Of a stretch of 37,937 nucleotides of DNA, positions 12,417 through 20,807 are shown piece after piece (position 1 is the first letter of the stretch; every line of letters starts with the position of its first letter). Under the pieces are notes generated by a model. The model saw nothing but the letters and a program-made list of their open reading frames with translations, was not told where the DNA came from and did no database searches. The translations under genes were made by a program, and so were the position numbers. The stretch spans positions 1 through 37,937 of IMG/VR virus record IMGVR_UViG_3300036832_001201; one strand, 5' to 3'. The DNA comes from a virus.

Positions 12417-13468
12417 GGCACCGTCACTTGCACCCAGGCGCCGCCAGTATGCACCCATAACTTGCCAGTGCTATCTAAGTTGATCGAGCCATCCGCCGCC
12501 GTAACGCTCGGAGTTCCGTTGCTAAAAAATATTCCGAAATTAGCAGTGTTCGATATCGTCATTGCTACGGCGCCATTGGCGGGCGGAGCGGTTGCTTCAA
12601 CAATATTGACAACTCCACTCTGCCGCACACTGAAGCGACCTGCGCCAACGGCGTCAAATGCCGCTATCATGGTGCCGTTAGGAATTATCGGTCCAGTTGT
12701 GCCCAGCTGAAGATTGATGCCATTTCCGTTGTTCTGGATCACAACCGAGGTGGCGCTAGCGCCGGATGATTGAGAGTCAATAAACAATCCATACTGCGCA
12801 AACGATTGCGGGCTGAAATACATTCCGGTGTTGAATACGGCAGGCGACCCTCCTTCATTGGATAGAACAACGCCAATTGATGGGTTGTTGCTTCCGCCAG
12901 CCGTAACCTGGACGGCATTGCATACGACGTCTGTCGACCCAATGCCTTGATTGGGCGGCAAATGCGTTGTCGGCGGCTGCCCAGAATTGTTGCGGCAGGT
13001 GAACTCGGAGGCAATGCCAGCGCCTCCGCCGGCTACGGCTATTTCACCGAGACCAAAGATGCCGAACGCAGTATTTCCCTGCGTGGTGACCTTTCCATAA
13101 CCGGTTGTTCCTGTGGGAAATGCCAATATAGGCATAGGCGAGTCATTCAAGGCATAGCCGACTATCGCATTCTGAAATCCTCCATGCGTCGCTGCAATTA
13201 TCACCGGCACGCCAAAAGCCATCCAACTCGTATCTGTCGTCTCCAGAATGCTAAGCCCCGTCGTTCCTGTCGGGGGAGTGGAAGTCAGCAGAAGCGGAGT
13301 CAAATAAGAGAACGGGATAGCTTGGCCAGGTCCGGCGCTGACGCCAAGACGCCCGAAAACGGTGTTCGGCGGCATCGTCTGCGGGAAGTTCTGCGCTTGC
13401 GTGAACGCCAGCGGGACGCCGAGGAACAGCGCGAGGATGATCGGGGCGATGGCAACGCGAAGCTTCAT
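12413..13468 (-). CDS. Secreted-type tail appendage/fibre-like protein
   Basis: This 351-aa protein begins with a clear signal peptide (IAPIILALFLGVPLAFTQAQ), then FPQTMPPNTVFGRLG and AGPGQAIPFSYLTP. That block is common near the start of phage fibre-like proteins of alphaproteobacterial phages. The remainder is Gly/Thr/Asn-rich and beta-rich (VVIQNNGNGINLQLG, GTTGPIIPNG), ending with a small C-terminal sheet module (GKLWVHTGGAWVQVTV). It is ATGA-coupled to the 1620-aa gene upstream and to the small TM gene downstream. A signal peptide is unusual for a virion protein. Confidence 0.65.
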   Translation of the reverse strand: MKLRVAIAPIILALFLGVPLAFTQAQNFPQTMPPNTVFGRLGVSAGPGQAIPFSYLTPLLLTSTPPTGTTGLSILETTDTSWMAFGVPVIIAATHGGFQNAIVGYALNDSPMPILAFPTGTTGYGKVTTQGNTAFGIFGLGEIAVAGGGAGIASEFTCRNNSGQPPTTHLPPNQGIGSTDVVCNAVQVTAGGSNNPSIGVVLSNEGGSPAVFNTGMYFSPQSFAQYGLFIDSQSSGASATSVVIQNNGNGINLQLGTTGPIIPNGTMIAAFDAVGAGRFSVRQSGVVNIVEATAPPANGAVAMTISNTANFGIFFSNGTPSVTAADGSINLDSTGKLWVHTGGAWVQVTVP

Positions 13469-16400
13469 GGTGTCGCTCCTATTGGCGGCCGGTCTCTCAG
13501 CCTCGATGGCTTGATCCCATTGATCTGATCCATCTTGTCTTCAGCTCTCTGCTGGAAAATCTCAGGATGCCGCGACTCGATAATTGCAGCCGCCCCCCTT
13601 TTCCCGCGCGCATTCTCGATGATGGTCTTGATTTCAAGGCGCTTCGCAGCGTCCGACAGCGTGTTCCAGCCAGGAGAATTTACAGCGCCCGTGAGCGCGG
13701 TTTTCACCAACTGACCGGCTTGCTGCTGATATTCATCATACATCAGCGGCGGCAGCGTGACATTGTCAATACGCTTCTCCGGGGCGGCCACAGCTATGTT
13801 GAGCCTAAGCATCTCCATCTTCGCTGGATCGGTGTCTACTGGCGCCTGGCGACGGAACCCGAAGCGGCCGAATCCCATATTTTGAAGCGATCCCGGATTG
13901 GGCAGCGGCTCGCCATAGAGAGGATCGAGCTTGGGCGGCAAGGTTCCGCGCAGGCCAGGTATCTTGTACTTAACCTGCGAGAGCACATCGTTTGCCTGCC
14001 GCATCTCCGGGTCCAGGAAGCTGGCGGTCTGTCCCACGAAGGATGAGAACGGAATGAGAGATGATATCTCCTGCCCGATAAATCGCATGGCGGCATTTTC
14101 GTCCCTGCCCTCGATCATCTCGGTGAGATGCTTGAGAGTTTGGAATCCGGTCTCACTCCCGACGCCATTCCCGATCCCGCTCATCAGCGCTATTAGCGCT
14201 TTGCCAAAGTTCTCACTCGCGTTCTCCATCCAAGTTGCCTTTGGATCATTGTGAGCATGCTCATAGATGGACGCAACTGTTGCGCCCGCGTGGAACATGG
14301 CGCCGACCGGCGGGAACCGGTCCAGATTGACCCAGTACGAACCGACCTTGATCGAGTTCTCCGGCTTGTTCTCTAGTTGCCAAGCCTGACGCTCTTTCTG
14401 ATCCCTCGGATAATCCCCGGTGAGTTCACCCGCGAGGTATTTGTGCACGGCGTACCCAAGAACAGATCCACCGACGACCATCTTGGCCACAGCAAGGTTG
14501 CGGGCCGGTTCTCCCAATCCGCCAAGCAGAGCATCCCGCGTGGAAGGGAGCAACAAGTTCAGCGCAGGCGTAGCTTCGAGGCCCTTTTTCACGGCGTTGA
14601 AGGGGATATGCATGAATGGGAAAAATGCCTTCACAAAAGTATCTTGGAGAGCATGGGCGGCTGCCCCTGTCTTCTCACCAAGCTTCTCCATCAACGCGCC
14701 GCTATAGGCTTCCGTAGTCCCCTCTTTCAGCGCCTCGTCGGTGGGATTCTCCAAGTGATACTTGTAGCGCGCCCAGAATTTATCCCCCGTCACACCATCC
14801 GCATGGGCGGCTTCGAATGCCTTGGTGGACATAGCCGCTCGAAGACCAAGGGTCTTGAAGAGCGTATGAATGCTATTCGCCATACGCTGCGGCCACCCGA
14901 GCGCGACCGCTGCCGCATCGAGTTGGGTCTCGTTGAATACGCGCTTCCACATACCCCATTCCGGTCCAGGGGCTAGGAAAGGCGCCGCCACCCCCTTCGC
15001 CTGGGGCGACTCCTCGCCGCGCTCGAATAGCCTCAGCTCGCTCGCAAGGGGAACACGATTGCCGGTCTTAGCCGCCTCCCAGGCAGCGCTGAGAGCCTCT
15101 GGCACCGCTTTGACCATCGACAGGCTGCCGTAGATAGGCGCCATGACCGAAACATTTTGGCCTCTTACTTTTCCTATTCCAGCGGCTGCCGCCGGATATA
15201 TCCCACGCTCAAGGCCGAGCAGAAACGTATTCACCACCGCATAGCCCGCGTGCGTGACGGGCCCCGAAAGGAGCCAGTTGAGCCACGCAAATACAAACCA
15301 ATGCGGCCTTCCCTCCTCTGGCGAGTTCCTGATCTTCTCCAGAACCTTTGCCACCCGATCCGGTGTCATGCCCTTGACGCTGCTCGCCAGCCGCTCCTGA
15401 TCGGCTACCGTGCGTCCGGTGCGGGCAAGCAATTCGGCAGCCTTCTCGGCCTTTGTAATGCCACCGAACCGATCGACCACACGCCCGGTCTTATCAACAA
15501 GCCCCTGGAGCTCGGGCAGCAATGCCTCGGCCGGCTCCTTGACCGCTCCCGTCTTGACCATATCGGCGGCCTGCTTCTCGGCCTGCTCGACCAGCCTGTC
15601 GAGGACCAGCTTCTGCTCGGCGCCCAACTCCTCGGCCGCGGTCTTGGTCTGCTCAAGCAGGTCAGTGATGTCCGGTGGGAGCGGTGGCCTCTCTCCCGGG
15701 GCAGCCTTGAGATCGGCCTCGGCGAGGCGGCGGGCAGCCCCCATGACGACATCATGCTCGACCGGCGGCCTGGGCAAGCCGGGCTCGCGCTTGCCCTCAG
15801 CCTCGACCAAGACCTTCGCGGCAGCCTGCGCCGCTTCTGCATTGCCCTCGCTCAGGGCGCGTCGCAACTCGGCGAACTCAGGATAGCGGCCCATCGTCTT
15901 GAGCGTGCCGACTGCCTGCCGGGTCGCCTCCATGAGGCGCTGCGTCTCCGCTGGCACACCTGCCTTGACCTCTGGCTCAAGCTTGTCTGCAGCCGCCACG
16001 AGGCGTTTGGCGGCCCCCATGAGCTTGCCGCGATCGGTCGGCGGCTTGGGCTCCTTCCCAGCCTTCGGCTTCTCCTCCTTCAGGAGGTCGCGGGCGCGCT
16101 CCACGACATCGCCGAGCTTGCCCTCGCCGGATGCAAGCCTGTCCAGTTCCTCCCGGAAGGCATCGAGCTGGGCGTCTTTGTCGGCGCCGAACCGTTTCAG
16201 CACCTTCTTGGCCTCGCCGACGAGACCTTCCAGTTCCGGTGGCAGGGACACCTTTTCCGGTCCCTCGGCGCCTTTCCTTGCGTTCTCCACGAGGTTTTTG
16301 GCCTGTGTGATCAGCTTCTGGATGCCGAGTGGCCTTGCTTCCTTTGGCTTTTCACCCGGCTTGGGCTCCTTCGCGACATCCCGGAGATTGTCCTCTACTT

Positions 16401-18327
16401 CCTTGACGGCATCGACCAATGGAACGGTCCCCTTCGGCGCCTCTCCTGCCGCCTCCTTCTTTGTCAGATCAACAACCGCATTGGTGTGCTCGGCCTGCCT
16501 TACCAAGGCCTCCTTGAATATGTTCAGCGATCTGCCGGCCTCGGCCCGCTTCCCGAGGACGTACTCAACAACATGACCAAGGCGCAGCTCCTGCTCCAGC
16601 ATCGCCGCCGCATTCTCTGGCGACGGCTCATTTGCCATCTTCTCTGAAGCGGCAGCAAAATCTCTCTTCACCTGCTCGAGCGCCTGGACAACAGCGCGGA
16701 CCTTTCCGTCATTATCGAAATTCGTTGAGAAGTAATCGTTGTTGAGTTCCTTTGGATCGATGCCCGCCGCCTCGGCCACGGCGTCACGAGCAGCTGGAGA
16801 GGCGGCGCCACCTCGGGCTTCAGGGTAATAATCATGGTCCGCCGCTATCTTCTCGATCACATCGCGGACATCTTCGGGCGCATCGATCTTGTCGATCCAC
16901 TCCTTGCCGCGCTTGTCATACTCGCCGGGCTTATGACCTGGCGGTCGCTCTCTCTGACCAAGCGGCGTGCGCGCCGAGGATAGGCTCGCAGGCGGGGGGA
17001 ATGCGCTGTCGGCGATGTCGGACGGCGAGTCTTCGAATGTTGGCTCCGGTTTATCTGGTCCAATGAGGCCGACGTCGCGAGCGTCGTCCACGGTGAGAGT
17101 GTTTTTCCTGTCCTCCAAAAGCTTTCGCGCTACAGCAGCGCGCCCGCGTTCGACCGCCTCCAGCGTCGGTTTGGCGATCGGACCGGGTCCAGCCTTTGCG
17201 GGATCGCCTCCTGGATAGGTGCCGCGGAATAAATCGGGGGGCAATTGAGAAGCCGGACGCAGCTCATCAAGCGGCGCGCGTTCTGCGAGCTCTGCCGCGC
17301 GCTTGCTCGCGACCTGGTTCAAGTTCGGAGTCAGCTGCGCCTCGACATCTGCCGGGTCCATGCCGTGGGCGGCATAGAACGCGTCCTCCGCCTTCTCGCC
17401 GAACTCCCAGAAAGAGACACTGAGCGCCTCTTCCTCGTCCATGCCAGCTTCACGCATTGCCTTGATGGCAAACTGTTCCATGTTCTCATGGACGGCCGAC
17501 CCTTCTGCCGTATCCAGCGTGACGCCCTTACTGGTCACCTCCTTTAGACCGAGCGGGTCTTGATAGATTGTCGGATTGCCGAGCGGCTCCGAAGCGCCAT
17601 CGGTATTGGGAATGATCTTGGTCCTATCGACGATCGGGTTGTTGATGTTGTTATTCACCACAGGATGGTCGCTGACGGCGTCGATCAGAGGATCGCCAGT
17701 CTTGGCCATTTCGCTGCGCAATACAGCAGGGCTTGGCGAGCCTTCTGCTGGCTTAATCGGCGACGGGATAACGGACGGTAATGGCGGAACGATAGGCGTG
17801 GGCGGCCTGGAAAACTTGGATGCCCACCAGTTCCCGTATAGATACGGCGCGGCTGGACCGCCGCCAGGGATGGCGCGCGGACCGGCAAATGTGTGCCCAC
17901 CCTGGAGCGCAAGCGCCATTCCAAACGGAACGCCCTCCATTGTCGGATCAAAGTCAGGATCAGTCAGCGCACGGATAGGCGCGGTCCCCAGCTTCTGGAA
18001 TTGCTCGCCAAAATGTCCAGCGAGTTCCTCAATCCCGGCGCCCATCCCGGTCGTCACTTCGCTTGGACCGGTCAACGAACGCTGCACCGCCCGCCGCGTT
18101 CGGCGAGCCGCCGCGACAGATGCCTCATTCACGGCAGCATTGGCGACCGCGTATGTCACCCCATCAGCATATGGGTCCATCTCGGGCCTGGGATGATCGG
18201 GCTCGTCGAATTGATCGAATGGATTTGCGCTCGGGAGATCGAATTGATCGAACGGGTTTGCTTCCGCCTTTTCGGGCGGCGCAGCGGGCGCCTCATCCTC
18301 CGACGGAAAATCGAATGCGTTTGTCAT
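13465..18327 (-). CDS. 1620-aa internal virion (DNA-ejection) protein
   Basis: Size and position after two other ejection-protein genes match the large internal virion protein of podoviruses (T7 gp16 position). Residues 1-60 carry short NPFDQFD-type acidic repeats. The middle (about 660-960) consists of repeated long-helix units with a shared pattern (LMGAAKRL, VMGAARRL, then Pro, then LLEQTK or LMEATR). A hydrophobic part at about 1010-1045 (WFVFAWLNWLLSGPVTHAG) and the segment KMVVGGSVLGYAVHKYLAG (about 1284-1302) may insert in the membrane. No lysozyme or transglycosylase motif was found. It probably enters the cell at infection. Confidence 0.75.
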   Translation of the reverse strand: MTNAFDFPSEDEAPAAPPEKAEANPFDQFDLPSANPFDQFDEPDHPRPEMDPYADGVTYAVANAAVNEASVAAARRTRRAVQRSLTGPSEVTTGMGAGIEELAGHFGEQFQKLGTAPIRALTDPDFDPTMEGVPFGMALALQGGHTFAGPRAIPGGGPAAPYLYGNWWASKFSRPPTPIVPPLPSVIPSPIKPAEGSPSPAVLRSEMAKTGDPLIDAVSDHPVVNNNINNPIVDRTKIIPNTDGASEPLGNPTIYQDPLGLKEVTSKGVTLDTAEGSAVHENMEQFAIKAMREAGMDEEEALSVSFWEFGEKAEDAFYAAHGMDPADVEAQLTPNLNQVASKRAAELAERAPLDELRPASQLPPDLFRGTYPGGDPAKAGPGPIAKPTLEAVERGRAAVARKLLEDRKNTLTVDDARDVGLIGPDKPEPTFEDSPSDIADSAFPPPASLSSARTPLGQRERPPGHKPGEYDKRGKEWIDKIDAPEDVRDVIEKIAADHDYYPEARGGAASPAARDAVAEAAGIDPKELNNDYFSTNFDNDGKVRAVVQALEQVKRDFAAASEKMANEPSPENAAAMLEQELRLGHVVEYVLGKRAEAGRSLNIFKEALVRQAEHTNAVVDLTKKEAAGEAPKGTVPLVDAVKEVEDNLRDVAKEPKPGEKPKEARPLGIQKLITQAKNLVENARKGAEGPEKVSLPPELEGLVGEAKKVLKRFGADKDAQLDAFREELDRLASGEGKLGDVVERARDLLKEEKPKAGKEPKPPTDRGKLMGAAKRLVAAADKLEPEVKAGVPAETQRLMEATRQAVGTLKTMGRYPEFAELRRALSEGNAEAAQAAAKVLVEAEGKREPGLPRPPVEHDVVMGAARRLAEADLKAAPGERPPLPPDITDLLEQTKTAAEELGAEQKLVLDRLVEQAEKQAADMVKTGAVKEPAEALLPELQGLVDKTGRVVDRFGGITKAEKAAELLARTGRTVADQERLASSVKGMTPDRVAKVLEKIRNSPEEGRPHWFVFAWLNWLLSGPVTHAGYAVVNTFLLGLERGIYPAAAAGIGKVRGQNVSVMAPIYGSLSMVKAVPEALSAAWEAAKTGNRVPLASELRLFERGEESPQAKGVAAPFLAPGPEWGMWKRVFNETQLDAAAVALGWPQRMANSIHTLFKTLGLRAAMSTKAFEAAHADGVTGDKFWARYKYHLENPTDEALKEGTTEAYSGALMEKLGEKTGAAAHALQDTFVKAFFPFMHIPFNAVKKGLEATPALNLLLPSTRDALLGGLGEPARNLAVAKMVVGGSVLGYAVHKYLAGELTGDYPRDQKERQAWQLENKPENSIKVGSYWVNLDRFPPVGAMFHAGATVASIYEHAHNDPKATWMENASENFGKALIALMSGIGNGVGSETGFQTLKHLTEMIEGRDENAAMRFIGQEISSLIPFSSFVGQTASFLDPEMRQANDVLSQVKYKIPGLRGTLPPKLDPLYGEPLPNPGSLQNMGFGRFGFRRQAPVDTDPAKMEMLRLNIAVAAPEKRIDNVTLPPLMYDEYQQQAGQLVKTALTGAVNSPGWNTLSDAAKRLEIKTIIENARGKRGAAAIIESRHPEIFQQRAEDKMDQINGIKPSRLRDRPPIGATP

Positions 18328-20309
18328 GTCCGGTCCCCGGACATTGGCTGGGGCGCAGGCTTGCGCTCGGACTTAGGTCTGCCCAGGATAATGTTGGAGG
18401 GATGTGGATCGTCCTTAGTGCCATACTTCCTATCATAGTCATCCCGGTATAGCGGATTACTACGAAGGAAACCTCTGGCTCTCTCATCAGGCACAGGCGG
18501 TCCTGCGGCCGGAGCAGCGGCAGGCTGCGGCGAGTCCGACAGTGGCGGGCGCTGGAATCGGGGCGCTGGAATGGTCCGCACCGCATGCGGCTTCAGCGGC
18601 TCATCGGACACGGGCTGTGGCGCAGCCTGCGGCACTTCCATGGTTTGTCCGCCGGCCCTTATCGTTGTCGGCTTGACTCCCGTTTCCCGCTCAATCGCCG
18701 TCGGTCCCGCCGCCGGTCCCGCCGCCGGCCTCGCCGTTGGCGCCGCAGCGGCAGGAGGCGTCATGGTCTTTGCTATATCGGCCGCAAGGTTTGGAGGCAT
18801 CCCCTGCCTTACAAGCTTGCTGTACAGGATTTCGGTTGGGCTCGGCGCGTGCCCCTCCAAAAGCTTCCTGACAAGGCTATTCGGATCAGCGAGGTTCAAT
18901 GCTTCGGCGCGCTTATCAGCAGGCAGAGCCGTATATGCCGGAATAAATTGCTGATCGAAATTGGCGCGGCGTTCGTGGCCGTCGAACACGGAGCCAACCC
19001 CCAGTTTTTCATTCACTGCAGCCATAGCGCTTCTGAAGAGTGGCGACTTCATGTCCTGGCCCTGGGTCGCCTTAAGCAACTTGGTCAGGTCGGAATATTG
19101 CCTGTCGTTTATCTTTCCCGCGTAGTGCAGTTCAGCAAGCGTGGCGGCCGTCGTTGGATTTTCCGTACGATACAGGCCGTCGTGGGCGTCCTGGAGAGCC
19201 TCGGGGTCAAAGGCGTTCTTGTTGCGCTTCTCCGATAATATGCCCTGCGCCAAGTTGATTTGATGCTCGATATCATTGCGGGCCGCCCTTGAAATTCCGG
19301 GGCTGTTCAACAGCTGTGTCAGGTCTTTTACCACTCCAGGCCTGACATGGAGCGCGCTAGTCGCCTCATCTGCGTATACCCCCTTGCCCATGATTTCGGT
19401 GACCTTACTTGACGCTGCTTCATCTATTTTGTGTTGCTCCTCCCTGTCGATCGCGGCTTGGTTAATCCGATTTGCGCGTTTTTGCGATCTCTCTTCATTG
19501 GCATACTTGTCAGCCTCTGCCTGGGTCACATACTGCGCGTTATCCTTGACGACTCCATCGTATGGCTTACCGTCCCTGATCAGCCCCTGAATAGCCGCAT
19601 TGACCAGTTTCTTTTTTGCTTCTTGGGTGAATCTGATTGAGACATCTGCGGCATCCTTGTCGTTCATCCGGCTGGTGGGGACGAGTCCAGGAACAACCTT
19701 GCCGTCCTCCCCTTTGCCGCCATTGATGTAATGGTCAATGGCTGTGATAGCGATGCCGAGTTGGCTGGGGTCCGCATAAACGTTGCTTGTCCATGTGTTA
19801 ACAGTCCCCGCCGCGGATGCCTTGACCTGATCGCCCGCGAGCGACGACATGTCGGCAGCTGTCTTGTGATACATGTGCTCGCGGAACTGATTGATCTGGT
19901 GGTCGGCCCAATTCTGTCCGGCTTGCGTCACAAACCCGCTGCGAAATTTCTCAAGCGCCGGCTCTAGATGCTGCTCGTTAAAGCGTTGATCCATACCGGC
20001 AACGGACGCGTCGGTAGGGTCGGCGAGCGCTGTTTTGTATTGCTTATTCCAATTGTCGTCAGCCTCCGCAGCGGCTTGCGCAAAAGCGAGACCTCCTCGC
20101 GCAATCTCATTGTTCGCGATGTGCTGTTGGACGACATCGCCAGCCTCACGCAACGCCCCACCGAGCCTGATGCCGGTAGTCTGCTGCGCCTGGCCGGCCT
20201 GATTGTAGAAGGCGCCGATGCGCCGGCCGGTCGCGGCCGCGGCCTCCGGCCCCATGTCGGATGGGCGAAATGCGATAACGCCGGCATCGATCGGCTTGAT
20301 GTTCGGCAT
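18324..20309 (-). CDS. Internal virion protein (gp15-like position)
   Basis: This 661-aa, almost wholly helical protein follows the gp14-like gene and precedes the 1620-aa one, the order of the T7 ejection proteins. It has many Gln/Ala-rich helices (FNEQHLEPALEKFRSGFVTQ, IDREEQHKIDEAASSKV) and a proline/alanine-rich C-terminal 150 residues (PTARPAAGPAAGPTAI). The AGGAGGGCAC SD overlaps the stop of the upstream gene. It ends in an ATGA overlap with the large ejection gene. No enzymatic motif is visible. Function is by gene order. Confidence 0.7.
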   Translation of the reverse strand: MPNIKPIDAGVIAFRPSDMGPEAAAATGRRIGAFYNQAGQAQQTTGIRLGGALREAGDVVQQHIANNEIARGGLAFAQAAAEADDNWNKQYKTALADPTDASVAGMDQRFNEQHLEPALEKFRSGFVTQAGQNWADHQINQFREHMYHKTAADMSSLAGDQVKASAAGTVNTWTSNVYADPSQLGIAITAIDHYINGGKGEDGKVVPGLVPTSRMNDKDAADVSIRFTQEAKKKLVNAAIQGLIRDGKPYDGVVKDNAQYVTQAEADKYANEERSQKRANRINQAAIDREEQHKIDEAASSKVTEIMGKGVYADEATSALHVRPGVVKDLTQLLNSPGISRAARNDIEHQINLAQGILSEKRNKNAFDPEALQDAHDGLYRTENPTTAATLAELHYAGKINDRQYSDLTKLLKATQGQDMKSPLFRSAMAAVNEKLGVGSVFDGHERRANFDQQFIPAYTALPADKRAEALNLADPNSLVRKLLEGHAPSPTEILYSKLVRQGMPPNLAADIAKTMTPPAAAAPTARPAAGPAAGPTAIERETGVKPTTIRAGGQTMEVPQAAPQPVSDEPLKPHAVRTIPAPRFQRPPLSDSPQPAAAPAAGPPVPDERARGFLRSNPLYRDDYDRKYGTKDDPHPSNIILGRPKSERKPAPQPMSGDRT

Positions 20310-20318
20310 TGTGCCCTC

Positions 20319-20807
20319 CTAGAAGAGACTGGCGATGGAAGCGACGGCCTGGACGCCACCGGCAATGAATGACCCCGTGGACGCCGTCTTCTGCGCGCTA
20401 GCAGCGAGATCAGCAGCCTGCGCCATGTTCTGATAGCTCTGCGCCTGCTCCTTGTAGCCCGCCTCGGTGATGAGGCCCTGGCGCTCCAGCACTGACTTCG
20501 TCAGTGCGCCCTGCGAGGCCGAGTCGCGCAGGAGGTCGAGCGCAGATCCGCTTTCGGCGAAACCGGCGCTCGCCTGCTCGGCGGCAATCCCTCCTAGGCC
20601 CAGTGCGGTTTGCCGCTGCTGCTGGAAGGCTTGTATCTTCGTGCTCTGCTCGGTGAGCTTCGCCTCCTGCATCGCGTATTGCGCGGCCAGTCGATAGTTC
20701 TGGGCTTCGATGATGTCGCCCTGCGCCTTGGTGAGGTCGCCGAAGCCGGCGAAGATGTCGCTGACAGCGCTGCCGGCGGCCGTAAAGGTGCTCGATCCGA
20801 TCGCCAT
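20319..20807 (-). CDS. Internal virion protein (gp14-like position)
   Basis: This 162-aa protein starts MAIGSSTFTAAGSAVSDIFAG with ATG at 20807, in a TGATG overlap with the tail-nozzle gene, and is Ala/Gln-rich and helical (LAAQYAMQEAKLTEQSTKIQ, AGGVQAVASIASLF). Small amphipathic proteins with terminal Gly/Ala-rich helices at this position in podoviruses are ejected first and form a pore in the outer membrane. The longer open frame upstream to 20879 lies within the nozzle gene and is not used. Role by gene order. Confidence 0.75.
   Translation of the reverse strand: MAIGSSTFTAAGSAVSDIFAGFGDLTKAQGDIIEAQNYRLAAQYAMQEAKLTEQSTKIQAFQQQRQTALGLGGIAAEQASAGFAESGSALDLLRDSASQGALTKSVLERQGLITEAGYKEQAQSYQNMAQAADLAASAQKTASTGSFIAGGVQAVASIASLF

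Noticed and set aside
15157-16647. 496-aa ORF on the + strand
   Set aside because: It is antisense to the conserved repeat region of the 1620-aa ejection protein and has the Leu/Arg-rich composition of a GC-rich shadow frame.
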